A stretch of DNA of 64,000 bases from Corynebacterium urealyticum DSM 7109 (lineage in GTDB: Bacteria > Actinomycetota > Actinomycetes > Mycobacteriales > Mycobacteriaceae). Positions 43,325 to 53,500 of the stretch are shown here, in pieces; positions within the stretch are counted from its first letter, which is position 1; each line of letters begins with the position of its first letter. The stretch lies in NCBI RefSeq assembly GCF_000069945.1, contig NC_010545.1:2294001-2358000 (forward strand), given 5' to 3'. The notes beneath the pieces are model-generated. The model saw nothing but the letters and a program-made list of their open reading frames with translations, did no database searches and was not told where the DNA came from. The translations under genes and the position numbers were made by a program.

Positions 43325-43879
43325 TTAGTCGCGTGGGTTCTGCGCGTCGGCGGCGGCGAGGGCGGCCTCGTAGGCCTCCTGGTTGATGGTGGTCTCGTAG
43401 CCGATGGCCTGGTGGATGTTCGGCAGCTGGTTGGGGTTGCTGCCCCGGGCGATCAGTGGGGAGTCGGTGAGCTCTTCACCCAGGCGCACCCCGAGGTTGG
43501 AGTAGTAGAGGCTGTGCACGACACCCTTGATACCAAGGTTGGCCATGCGCATCAGCCCGGCGAGTGGCTCGGGGAACTTGGCATTCGCGTTGGCCATCGC
43601 GACGATCAGGCGGACCAGGGGCGTGGGTGCGTAGGCGCAGACGACGGCGAGCGCTTGGAAGGCGGTGCGGTCGTCGTCGTACATGTAGGAGAGCATGCGG
43701 TCGATGCCGGCCGCGCATCCGGACTCGGAGAAGGATGGTAGCGCCCCGCCGCCGGACGTCGACGCTGCCTGGCGGGCAGGGACGCCGGGGATGACGACGT
43801 CGCCCAGGCGCAGCAGGCCCTTCATCTGCGTGGCGGTGAGCAGCTCGGTGGAGCGGGGGTTGAGGTTCTTGCTGGTCAT
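43325..43879 (-). CDS. Small protein of the alcohol oxidation operon
   Basis: The 184-residue protein begins NPRSTELLTATQMKGLLRLG and is predicted to be helical; no membrane segment is obvious. It lies between the GMC oxidoreductase and the aldehyde dehydrogenase. In long-chain alcohol oxidases a helical domain of this kind precedes the GMC domain, and gluconate dehydrogenases have a small third subunit, so it may be a separate subunit of the oxidase. This role is inferred from position and size. Confidence 0.68.
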   Translation of the reverse strand: MTSKNLNPRSTELLTATQMKGLLRLGDVVIPGVPARQAASTSGGGALPSFSESGCAAGIDRMLSYMYDDDRTAFQALAVVCAYAPTPLVRLIVAMANANAKFPEPLAGLMRMANLGIKGVVHSLYYSNLGVRLGEELTDSPLIARGSNPNQLPNIHQAIGYETTINQEAYEAALAAADAQNPRD

Positions 43880-43897
43880 GTCTGCTTTCTTCCTTCC

Positions 43898-45511
43898 TTA
43901 GCTCGCGGCGATGATCTGCTCGGCGGCCTTGAGGGACAGGGCGGCGATCGTGAGTGCGGGGTTGATGCCCGGCGCGTTCGGGAAGATCGAGGAGTCTGCG
44001 GCGTGGATGCGCTGGCTGCCGTAGAGGGTGAACTCGGGGGAGACCACGCCCTGCTTGGCGCTCGCGCCCATCCCGAGCCCGCCCATGAGGTGCAGGCCGA
44101 TTCCGAACTGGCCGTGGAGGATCTCCTCCGCGCCGGTGGCGTTGAAGATGTTGCGGATGGCGGCCATGCCGGCGTCGCGGCGGCGGGCGTCCTCCCGGTT
44201 GAGCTTCTTCTTGATCACCGGGTTGCCCTTGCGGTTGATGGTGATTTCGCCGGGGTTGGTGTCGCGCACGCAGACCTCGATGCAGCCCAGGCGTGGGAAG
44301 TCCTGCATGATCTCCGCGTGGCGGGCCCCGAAGCCGGGCAGCAGAAGGGCGATATTGCCGGGGCCGGCGAAGACATTCTCCAGCTTGAAGCCCTGGCGGC
44401 GGAAGCTCGGGTCGTCGGACTTGTAGTTCTGCAGCGGGCCGGCGAAGGCGCGGACGTCCTCGGCGTAGCGGCCGAGGTTCATGTACTGCGGGTGGGTGAA
44501 GAAGTTCTTACCCAGGCCCGGCAGCTGCTTGCCGTAGCCGCTGCGCAGCAGGAGGGCGGTGTTACCGATCGCGCCGGAGGCCAGCACGACGCGCCGGGCG
44601 GTGAAGGTGCGCTCCACCTGGGGTTCGAAGTTGGTGGGCTTGCCGAAGCCGCGGCGGCCCTTCGGGGTGTTGTCCGCAGGCACGCGGGTGGTAACGGTGA
44701 CGCGGTCGGGGTGCTCGGTGATCGTGCGCGCTTCGGCGCAGTCGATGAGGTGGAAGCCGTGCTTTTCCGCTGCTGGTAGGGCGGTGATGGCGGTGGACTG
44801 CTTGGAGTCGATGCCGCAGCCGCTGAGGCATTCCACGCAGCAGTTGCCGTCCTCGAAGCGGCAGTCGGCCTCACCGCGGCGCAGTGGGGCGTAGCGGTAG
44901 CCGTTGGCGTCGAAGCCCTCGGCGAAGTTCTTTGCGTTGTTGTTGCGCCACTCTTCGGGCACGTTCTTGAGGCTCATGTTTCCCTCGGCCCGATCGTAGT
45001 AGTCGGCGAGGTCGTCCTCGTTGAGCCAGGAGACGCCGGACTGGTCGCGCCAGGAGGAGAAGGCGACGTCGTCGAAGCGGTCCATGAGGGCCTGGTTGAC
45101 GATGGAGCCGCCGCCGACGGCCTTGGGGCGGAGTAGGCCGAGGCCGGCGTCGGTGGTCAGTTCCACGCCGCCGCCCCAGAAGAGCTGGGAGCTGGAGTCG
45201 ATCTCGGTGCGTGGGTAGGTGTGCCGGTCGTAGCGCTTGCCGGCTTCCAGGCCGAGGACGCTGAGGCCAGCGGCGGCGAGTTCGCGGGCGATGTTCAGCC
45301 CGGAGGTGCCGGCGCCGATGATGATGACATCGTAGGTTTCTTGCGCCGCGGCGGTCGGGTCGATTCTTTCGGCGGTCGCGAGTGTGGTGCCTGCGGCGGG
45401 CGTGGTGGCGGCGGTCGCGGTGCCTGCCGTGCCCTGCGGTCCGGCGGTCGGGTTCTGTGGTGCGCGGCCAGCTGCCGCGCCGGTGCTGTGATCCCCTCGG
45501 TAGTTCGTCAT
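43898..45511 (-). CDS. GMC-type FAD-dependent alcohol oxidoreductase
   Basis: The 537-residue protein starts with a 50-residue Thr/Ala/Gly lead, then the FAD-binding YDVIIIGAGTSGLNIARELA near residue 60 and the GMC signature GGGSIVNQALMDRFDD near residue 133. Near the end IHAADSSIFPNAPGINPALT holds the family's His/Asn region. A cysteine group CRFEDGNCCVECLSGC near residue 230 is characteristic of the long-chain alcohol oxidase/choline-dehydrogenase branch and could hold a metal or iron-sulfur centre. First gene of an operon with the small protein and aldehyde dehydrogenase, it probably oxidises fatty alcohols. Confidence 0.85.
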   Translation of the reverse strand: MTNYRGDHSTGAAAGRAPQNPTAGPQGTAGTATAATTPAAGTTLATAERIDPTAAAQETYDVIIIGAGTSGLNIARELAAAGLSVLGLEAGKRYDRHTYPRTEIDSSSQLFWGGGVELTTDAGLGLLRPKAVGGGSIVNQALMDRFDDVAFSSWRDQSGVSWLNEDDLADYYDRAEGNMSLKNVPEEWRNNNAKNFAEGFDANGYRYAPLRRGEADCRFEDGNCCVECLSGCGIDSKQSTAITALPAAEKHGFHLIDCAEARTITEHPDRVTVTTRVPADNTPKGRRGFGKPTNFEPQVERTFTARRVVLASGAIGNTALLLRSGYGKQLPGLGKNFFTHPQYMNLGRYAEDVRAFAGPLQNYKSDDPSFRRQGFKLENVFAGPGNIALLLPGFGARHAEIMQDFPRLGCIEVCVRDTNPGEITINRKGNPVIKKKLNREDARRRDAGMAAIRNIFNATGAEEILHGQFGIGLHLMGGLGMGASAKQGVVSPEFTLYGSQRIHAADSSIFPNAPGINPALTIAALSLKAAEQIIAAS

Positions 45512-45636
45512 GATCGTTAGTTAACCCGACGAAACCCTCTGTGTATTCTATATCTGTGAAAAAGTTTTAAAGCTGCCCGCGGGGTGCAATTCTTCCCATC
45601 GCTGACGCAACTGTGACGCAGGCTACAATGCCAAGA
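45512..45636. promoter_or_regulatory. Divergent promoter region, alcohol oxidase operon and BASS symporter
   Basis: On the minus strand TAGAAT (within TATAGAATACAC, about 45548-45553) is a good -10 for the oxidase operon. On the plus strand TACAAT at 45624-45629 lies seven bases before the symporter ATG. Confidence 0.5.
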
Positions 45637-46665
45637 ATGAGCGCTGAGAACCCCACCCCGAAGAAGCAGACGGTCCTGCAGAAGATCCTGGGCTACCGCC
45701 CGGACTTTTTGATTGTGTTGATCGTGCTCGCGGTGATCGCGGCGGTGATCGTGCCGCTGCGGGGGCAGGGCGCGGAGATCGGCAACTGGGTGGTGACCAT
45801 CGCCATCGCCTTCCTCTTCTTCCTCTACGGTGCGCGCCTGCACCCGCGGGAGGCGCTGGAGGGCTTGATGCACTGGCGGCTGCACCTGCTGATCATCGCC
45901 TTCACCTTCGCGATCTTCCCGCTGATCGGCGTGGCGCTGCGGCCACTGTCCGGGTTGATCGGGCAGGAGATGTACCTGGGCATCTTGTTCATGACGTTGG
46001 TGCCTTCCACGGTGCAGTCCTCGGTGGCTTTTACCTCCATCGCCCGGGGTAATGTGGCTGCCTCGATTGTGGCGGCGAGTGCCTCCAGCCTGCTGGGTGT
46101 GGTTCTCACACCACTGCTGGTGCTGTTGTTGATGTCCACCGCGGAGGGTGGTTTCCATATCGACGCCAGCACCTTCTACAAGATCGGCCTGCAGCTGTTC
46201 TTGCCCTTTGTGGTGGGTCAGCTGTTGCGGCCGTGGGTGAAGGATTTCGCGGCCTCGAAGGCGACGAAGAAGGTGGACCAGATCTCCATCGGCCTGGTGG
46301 TGTATGTGTCCTTCTCTGAGGGGATCGTGGACGGGATCTGGTCGACGATCAGTTGGGTGAGCGTGGTTGGCCTGGTGCTGGGCTCGGTGGTGCTGGTGTA
46401 CCTGATGCTGTCGCTTTCCTCACTGGCAGCCCGGAAGCTGGGCTTTAACTATGAGGATCAGGTGGCGATCCAGTTCGCGGGGACGAAGAAGTCCCTGGCC
46501 TCTGGTTTGCCGATGGCGGCGGTGATGTTCGGCGGAGGCGGGCTGGGGATGATGATCCTGCCGCTGATGATCTTCCACCAGGTGCAGTTGATTATTTGTT
46601 CTTTCCGGGCCTCCAGTTATGCCGCGAAGTACGAGGAGGCCCCGGAGCGCGCCACGACCTGGTAG
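45637..46665 (+). CDS. Bile acid:sodium symporter family (BASS) transporter
   Basis: The 342-residue protein has about ten membrane segments and the SBF-like pattern of the YfeH-type branch: FLFFLYGARLHPREALEGLM, LVPSTVQSSVAFTSIARGN and QFAGTKKSLASGLPMAAVMF with the cross-over loops typical of the fold. The substrate is unknown. TACAAT seven bases upstream of the ATG indicates a leaderless mRNA; an in-frame GTG eight codons further (45613) would lie before the promoter. Confidence 0.85.
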   Translation: MSAENPTPKKQTVLQKILGYRPDFLIVLIVLAVIAAVIVPLRGQGAEIGNWVVTIAIAFLFFLYGARLHPREALEGLMHWRLHLLIIAFTFAIFPLIGVALRPLSGLIGQEMYLGILFMTLVPSTVQSSVAFTSIARGNVAASIVAASASSLLGVVLTPLLVLLLMSTAEGGFHIDASTFYKIGLQLFLPFVVGQLLRPWVKDFAASKATKKVDQISIGLVVYVSFSEGIVDGIWSTISWVSVVGLVLGSVVLVYLMLSLSSLAARKLGFNYEDQVAIQFAGTKKSLASGLPMAAVMFGGGGLGMMILPLMIFHQVQLIICSFRASSYAAKYEEAPERATTW

Positions 46666-46760
46666 CGCCGGGCTCGCCTGACTGCGCTGGGCTTGCGGGG
46701 CTTGCCTAGCTGCGCCGGGACGACGGGGCGGCGCCGGTCGCGGCGGGGGAGCGGCAGCCC

Positions 46761-47333
46761 CTAGCTGCGCTTGAAGTAGCCGATGCGGGGCCGGAAGCCC
46801 TGCGGGTGCTTTAGCTGCGCGACGGCGTCCGCGATGATGAGGCGGAACCGTGGCTTCATTGGGGGCAGTTGGGCCACGGAGAACCAACCGACGTCGGTGG
46901 ATTCTTCGTCGCCGACGATGGGTTCAGCGAGTGAATCGTAGTCGGGGAGTGTGGGGTCGAGGGGGTTGGCGTCCTTATCGGTGAGGACGCACCGCATCGC
47001 GGTATCCATGTATGCGGTCTGGTCCCCGTTGGGGTAGGTGACCTGGTCGGTAGCGCCGACGCCGAGGAGGGCGGCGACGGTGACGTACAGGCCGGTTTCC
47101 TCTTTGACTTCACGGATAGCAGCGACGTGCGGTTCCTCGCCGGGGTCGACGATGCCGCAGACGGGCGTCCATTCGCCGTTGTCGGCGCGTTTGACGAGCA
47201 GGACTTTCGGGACTTCCCAGAGTGGGGCTTCGGGCGGGACTTCTTTGAGGACGATCGCGGTGATGCCGGGGAGCCAGAGCGGGTCGGTGCCGATTTTTTC
47301 GCGCAGGTTGAGGATGAACTCGGGGGTTGCCAT
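46761..47333 (-). CDS. Nudix hydrolase
   Basis: The 190-residue protein has a Nudix box beginning GIVDPGEEP and ending REVKEETGL near residues 69-91, with all the metal-binding glutamates. The N-terminal MATPEFILNLREKIGTDPLW and the tail KHPQGFRPRIGYFKRS are typical of a common corynebacterial/actinobacterial Nudix branch of unknown substrate. TACACT lies six bases upstream of the ATG, so it is probably leaderless; the longer frame upstream is Pro/Ser-rich noise. Confidence 0.88.
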   Translation of the reverse strand: MATPEFILNLREKIGTDPLWLPGITAIVLKEVPPEAPLWEVPKVLLVKRADNGEWTPVCGIVDPGEEPHVAAIREVKEETGLYVTVAALLGVGATDQVTYPNGDQTAYMDTAMRCVLTDKDANPLDPTLPDYDSLAEPIVGDEESTDVGWFSVAQLPPMKPRFRLIIADAVAQLKHPQGFRPRIGYFKRS

Positions 47334-47441
47334 GCCTGCAGTGTAGCTGGGTGGGCGCTGGGCTTGGGCGGTGTGGCTGGAGAGTGGGTGCGAGTGCTGG
47401 CAGCGGGGCTGGGGCGGGTCGGTGCGCAGGGTTGGGGATGG

Positions 47442-47494
47442 GAAAAGGCTCCCGGGCCGCGCGAACAATGCAGTTCATGCGGCTCGGGAGCCTT
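47442..47494 (-). terminator. Terminator after the giant surface protein gene
   Basis: On the minus strand AAGGCTCCCG pairs with CGGGAGCCTT, followed by TTCCC; the hairpin lies about 100 bp beyond the surface-protein stop. Confidence 0.7.
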
Positions 47495-47595
47495 CTACCC
47501 GCGGTTAAGCGGGGTGTGCGCTAGAGCGCTGCCCTTCCGGCCTACAGGGGGGGGACCAGCTTTCGCCGGCCCATACCTGAAGCCGTGGGGGTTAT

Positions 47596-50500
47596 TTAGT
47601 TTTCGCGGCGACGACGGCCAGCCAGCAGTGCGCCACCGATAGCCAGGGCCATCGCGGCAGCACCCAGCATGATCGCCACGCCGGACACACCGGTCACTGC
47701 CAGGGAACCCTGACGACCCGCGCTAGAGCTGGAGCTAGAAGCACCAGACTGTGCCGCGCCGGACTGAGCACCGGACTGGGAGGTACCGGACTGGCCAGCA
47801 CCCTTACCGCCCTGCTGAGCACCCTTGTCGGCACCGTTGCCTGCACCCTTATCGGCGCCCTTGCCGTGGGAACCGTGGCCGGAGCCAGCGCCCTGGCCCG
47901 GGGTGGAGGAACCGTGGGAGGAGCCCAGATTGCCACCAATGATGCCACCGATGATGCCGCCACCGATCAGGCCCGGAATCAGGCCCTCCGGCAGGTCAGA
48001 GGAGCCACCCGGCTTCTCCTTTTCGGTGACCGTGACGGTGACCTCGTCGATCACGTTGCCGTCCTTGTCCTTGACAACGACCTCGATCTTGTCACCAGGC
48101 TTGGCGTCCTCATCGATATCGACAACCAGGTTGCCGTTCTCATCGATCTCAGCCTTACCCGGACCCTCGGTCTCAACCGTGGCGCCCTCCGGAACATCGC
48201 CACCGGTGTTCGGGATCTCAACCTTGTCGCCAGGCTTACCCTTATCGTCGCTCCAGTCAGGCTTCTCAGCCGGAGCGTCCGGCTGCTCAACCTCAACGAC
48301 TACACGGTCGATCTCGTTGCCGTCCTTGTCCTTGACAACGACCTCGATCTTGTCACCAGGCTTGGCGTCCTCATCGATATCGACAACCAGGTTGCCGTTC
48401 TCATCGATCTCAGCCTTACCCGGACCCTCGGTCTCAACCGTGGCGCCCTCCGGGACATCGCCGCCGGTGTTCGGGATCTCAACCTTGTCGCCAGGCTTAC
48501 CGGAATCGTCCTTCCAGTCAGGCTGCTCAGCCGGAGCATCCGGCTGCTCAACCTCAACGACTACGCGGTCGATCTCGTTGCCGTCCTTGTCCTTGACAAC
48601 GACGACGATCTTGTCACCAGGCTTAGCGTCCTTATCGATGTCGACAATCAGGTTGCCGTTCTCATCGATCTCAGCCTTACCCGGGCCCTCGGTCTCAACC
48701 GTGGCGCCCTCCGGGACATCGCCGCCGGTGTTCGGGATCTCAACCTTGTCGCCAGGCTTACCGGAATCGTCCTTCCAGTCAGGCTGCTCAGCCGGAGCAT
48801 CCGGCTGTGGCTTGTCGTTCGGGTCCTTCGGGTCGGTGCCCTTCTCCTTCTCCTCCTCGTCGGTGAAGCCGTCGCCGTCGTCGTCATCGTCCTTGGAGTC
48901 CGGCGTGCCGTCTCCATCGGTGTCGAGGTTGAACACTGCGTTCGCGGTGTCGTCGCTCGTCGCGGTGCCGTCTGGGTAGGTGACGACGATCGGAACGATG
49001 ACCTGCTCCTGGCGTGCTCCGTCCGGGCCAGCCGGGACGACCGTAGCCGTCACGGTGCCGGTCTCCGGATCGACCTCGAAGGTCCAGCCGTGCGGTGCAA
49101 CGAAGTTCTCGGCGATGGAGAACGTGGTGCCCTCAGGCTTGTCCTCGCCGGTGAAGGTCACCGGGCTCTCGACGGACTGGCCAGCCGGAACGGTCTTCTC
49201 CTCGTAGCTCGGCTGGAAGTCATTCACCGGAGCTTCTGGAGTGGAGTCCGGATCCTTCGGATCGGAGCCGTTGTCCTTCTCCTCCTGGTCAGAGACGCCG
49301 TCGCCGTCGTCATCCTCGTCCGTGATGTCAGGGATGTTGTCGCCATCGGTGTCCAGCTGGAACGTTGCGTTCGCAACGTCATTGCCGGTTGCGTTAGCGT
49401 CCTCTGGGTACTGCACCAGAACCGGGACAACCAGCTCTTCCTGACGTGCACCATTCGGGCCAGCCGGGTCGACCGTCGCAGTGACCTTGCCGGTCGTCTC
49501 GTCAACCTCAATGGTCCAGCCGTTCGGGACGGTGTAGTTCGGGTCGAGGACGTACTTGGTGCCCGCCGGTGCGGTCTGATCCGCTGGGTAAGCGATCTCC
49601 GCGGTCTTGGAGCCACCAGCCGGAACGACGACCGGGTCGCCGTAGGACGGACGGTAGTCAACCTTCGCAGGAGCGTCAGGCTCTTCAACCTCAACGACTA
49701 CACGGTCGATCTCGTTGCCGTCCTTGTCCTTGACAACGACCTCGATCTTGTCACCAGGCTTGGCGTCCTTATCGATATCGACAATCAGGTTGCCGTTCTC
49801 ATCGATCTCAGCCTTACCCGGACCCTCGGTCTCAACCGTGGTGCCCTCCGGAACATCGCCACCGGTGTTCGGGATCTCAACCTTGTCGCCAGGCTTACCC
49901 TTATCGTCGCTCCAGTCAGGCTTCTCAGCCGGAGCGTCCGGCTGCTCAACCTCAACGACTACACGGTCGATCTCGTTGCCGTCCTTGTCCTTGACAACGA
50001 CCTCGATCTTGTCACCAGGCTTGGCGTCCTTATCGATATCGACAATCAGGTTGCCGTTCTCATCGATCTCAGCCTTACCCGGACCCTCGGTCTCAACCGT
50101 GGTGCCCTCCGGAACATCGCCACCGGTGTTCGGGATCTCAACCTTGTCGCCAGGCTTACCCTTATCGTCGCTCCAGTCAGGCTTCTCAGCCGGAGCCTCT
50201 GGCTTAGAGTCCGGGTCCTTCGGGTTAGAGCCCTTCTCCTTCTCCTCCTCGTCGTTGACGCCGTCACCGTCATCATCCGGGTCCGTGACGTCAGGGTCAC
50301 CGTCACCATCGGTGTCCAGCTTGAAGTTCGCCTTAGCGTCGTCCTTGCTGCCATCCGGGTAGGTCACCGTGACAGGAACGTCGAACTCCTCGACGGTGTC
50401 CTTGTTGAGCTTGCCCCCGTCGACAGTCACCGTGATCTCACCGGTGTTCTCATCGATAGAGACTTCGTAGCCCTCGGGAGCGGTGAAGCCCTCCGGAATG

Positions 50501-53500
50501 GTGAACTTCGAACCCTCAGGAGCCTTGGCGTCCTTACCGTCCTTGTCAGTGAAGGTCGGAGAAGACTTGGTCTCCTGACCAGGAACAACCAGCTTGTCCT
50601 CGTACTTCGGCTCGTACAGGCCGGCATCCTTATCGGTCACCGTGACGGTGACCTCAACGGTGTCCTTGGAGCCATCCGGGTAAGTCACCTCAACCGGAAC
50701 GGTGATCTTGTCACCAGGGTTAGCACCCTCAGGGATCGGAACCGTGATCTCACCGGTGTTCTCGTCGATGGTCACACCCTCAGGCGCGTTCTCACCAGGG
50801 GTGAACTTGGTGCCCTCAGGAGCCTTGGTCTCGTTGCCGTCCTTGTCCTTGAAGGTCGGAGGATCGATCTTGACGTCGCTGCCCGGCTTACCCGAACCAT
50901 CTTCGTATACAGGATCGAAGTGATCGTTCGCGTTCGGAACCTTCGGGTTGCTGTCGTCTTCGTCCGGGATGCCGTCGCCGTCATCATCCGGGTCCGTGAC
51001 GTCAGGGTCACCGTCACCATCGGTGTCCAGCTTGAAGTTCGCCTTAGCGTCGTCCTTGCTGCCATCCGGGTAGGTCACCGTGACAGGAACGTCGAACTCC
51101 TCGACGGTGTCCTTGTTGAGCTTGCCCCCGTCGACAGTCACCGTGATCTCACCGGTGTTCTCATCGATAGAGACTTCGTAGCCCTCGGGAGCGGTGAAGC
51201 CCTCCGGAATGGTGAACTTCGAACCCTCAGGAGCCTTGGCGTCCTTACCGTCCTTGTCAGTGAAGGTCGGGGAAGACTTGGTCTCCTTACCAGGAACAAC
51301 CAGCTCGGACTTGTACTTCGGCTCGAAGACGCCGTTGTCCTTGTCGGTCACCGTGACAGTGACCTCGACGTTGTCCTTCGTGCCATCCGGGTAGGTCACA
51401 ACAACCGGAACCTTGATCTCATCACCCGGGTTCGCACCCTCAGGGATGGTCACGGTGATCGCACCGGTGTTCTCGTCTACCTTGACACCCTCCGGAGCAT
51501 CATCACCAGGAGTGAACTTGGTGCCCTCAGGAGCCTCGGTGTCCTTATCGTCCTTATCGGTGAAGGTCGGAGCCTCGATCTTGACATCAGAACCCGGCTT
51601 ACCCGAACCATCCTCGTACTTCGGATCGAAGTGCTCGTTAACGTTCGGAACCTTCGGGTTGCTGTCGTCCTTATCCGGGATGCCGTCGTTATCGTCGTCC
51701 TCATCCTCGGTGTCCGGCTTACCGTCACCATCGGTGTCCAGCTTGAAGTTCGCCTTAGCGTCGTCCTTGGTGCCATCCGGGTAAGTAACCGTGACAGGGA
51801 CACTGAATTCTTCGGCAGTGTCCTTGTTCAGCTTGGACTTGTCCGGGAACGTTACGGTGACCTCACCGGTGTTCTCGTCAATCTTCACTTCGTAGCCCTC
51901 AGGAGCCTTGAAGTCTTCAGGAATCGAGAACTTCGCATCCTTAGGAGCGTCGACCTTCTGACCGTCCTTGTCAGTGAAGGTCGGGGTCGACTTGGTTTCC
52001 TCACCAGGAACAACCAGCTTGTCTTCGTACTTGGGGTCCATGGAATCGGTCATCGGCTCCTTGACGATGAACGAATCAGCCAAGAACGGGGTGCCATCCG
52101 GCAGTTCCACAACTGCTGTAAAGACATCACCGGCTTTTGCCGTGTCCGGAACGGTGAACGGGCACGAAGGCACTGCGCCCAAGTCATCGCTGTCAAGCTT
52201 GCAGGTTGTGCCCACCTTCTCACCAGCAGCGTCGTACCACTGGATGGTGTACGGCGTGTTCGGAACAAGGCCGACGGTCCTGGTCTGCACCTCGGTGCCC
52301 TTGAAAGCAGGCTTGTCGGTGGTGTTGTAATCGACAACATCAAAGCCGGGCTTCGAGGGCTTCAGAGCGAAGTCAGAGTTATCAACGGCGTGCCTCTTGG
52401 GCGCTGTGGCGTATGAAATATTCCAGGTCGGGTTGGTGAACATGGCCGTCCGGAAGTTATCCGGATTGACATTGGCGCTTTCGTCCAAGATGGGCTGCAC
52501 ATAGACGTAGTCCATGTTGATGTGCTTTGAGACGTTCCCTGCCGCGCTCTGAGCAAGGTCTCCTCCCGATGTGGCCCATCGTCCAGAAGCGGCAGAGTCG
52601 GCGACAGTGTGGAAGAGTTTCTTGGCTTCCGCATTTGGCCAAGTCCCGATGTTCGTCGATGTGACTCCGTACGTACCGTTGAACTGAAGAACGTACTGTC
52701 CTTGGGCGTCCGTCGTAGCTGTCACGGTTTCGGCAATTGCCGACTGCCCCGGATTATCAGTTTCGAACTTCTTGATGGCGTCCTGCTGCGCCTGCTTAAG
52801 TTCGAGCTGCGTGTAGCCGCGGTTGTCCTTCTTCCACTGATCAAGTTCGTTTGCGACTTCATCACGCAGGTACGAACCGACAACCTTGACACCGGAAACT
52901 GCTACGTCACCGTGGCCCGTGTTGTACTGGGGGACATCTCCGGCACCAGCAAGATTTTTCTGGTCCCAGAAAACACGACCGTTAATGTAGCCGTCGCCGG
53001 TCTTTGCCTCGCTTTGCTTCCAGTCAGCTTCCGGCTTCTGCAGCCAGCTTTCCGGCGTTTCTGTCAGTGCAATGTTCTGGTCACGGACATTGCCACCGTT
53101 GACCAGGTCAAGGCTCCACACGGAGGCGTAGCGCTCAGTAGAGCCCTTGAAGACTCCATCGCCTTCCATGTACGAAATTTCGTACTTGCTGCTGTCAGGG
53201 TTTTCGATCCACACACGCAGCTTCTGGTACGGATTAGCCTTGAAAAGGTGCTTATTGCCTTGGCTGTCCGTCCACTCTGGGAAGTCGACGGTATAAGTTC
53301 CGTCTGCACGAGTGTTGGTGGTGTACACCGGCGAAACGGCATAGCCCTTGACTTTTTCGTCCATCCACTGGGCGTACACCTTGACGTTTGACAGGCCTTG
53401 GTCCTCACCCGACTTGGTCGAGTTGATGCTGGACCGGTCAACGTACACAGCACCATTGACCGTGTGGTTGGCCCTGTGATCGCCCGCCGAGTAGATAGCC

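Noticed and set aside
47866..52416. A 1,516-codon open frame antisense to the surface protein gene
   Set aside because: It mirrors the repetitive Asp/Gly/Pro codons of the real gene, has no ribosome binding site or family pattern, and is explained by the absence of stops in the complementary frame of repeats.
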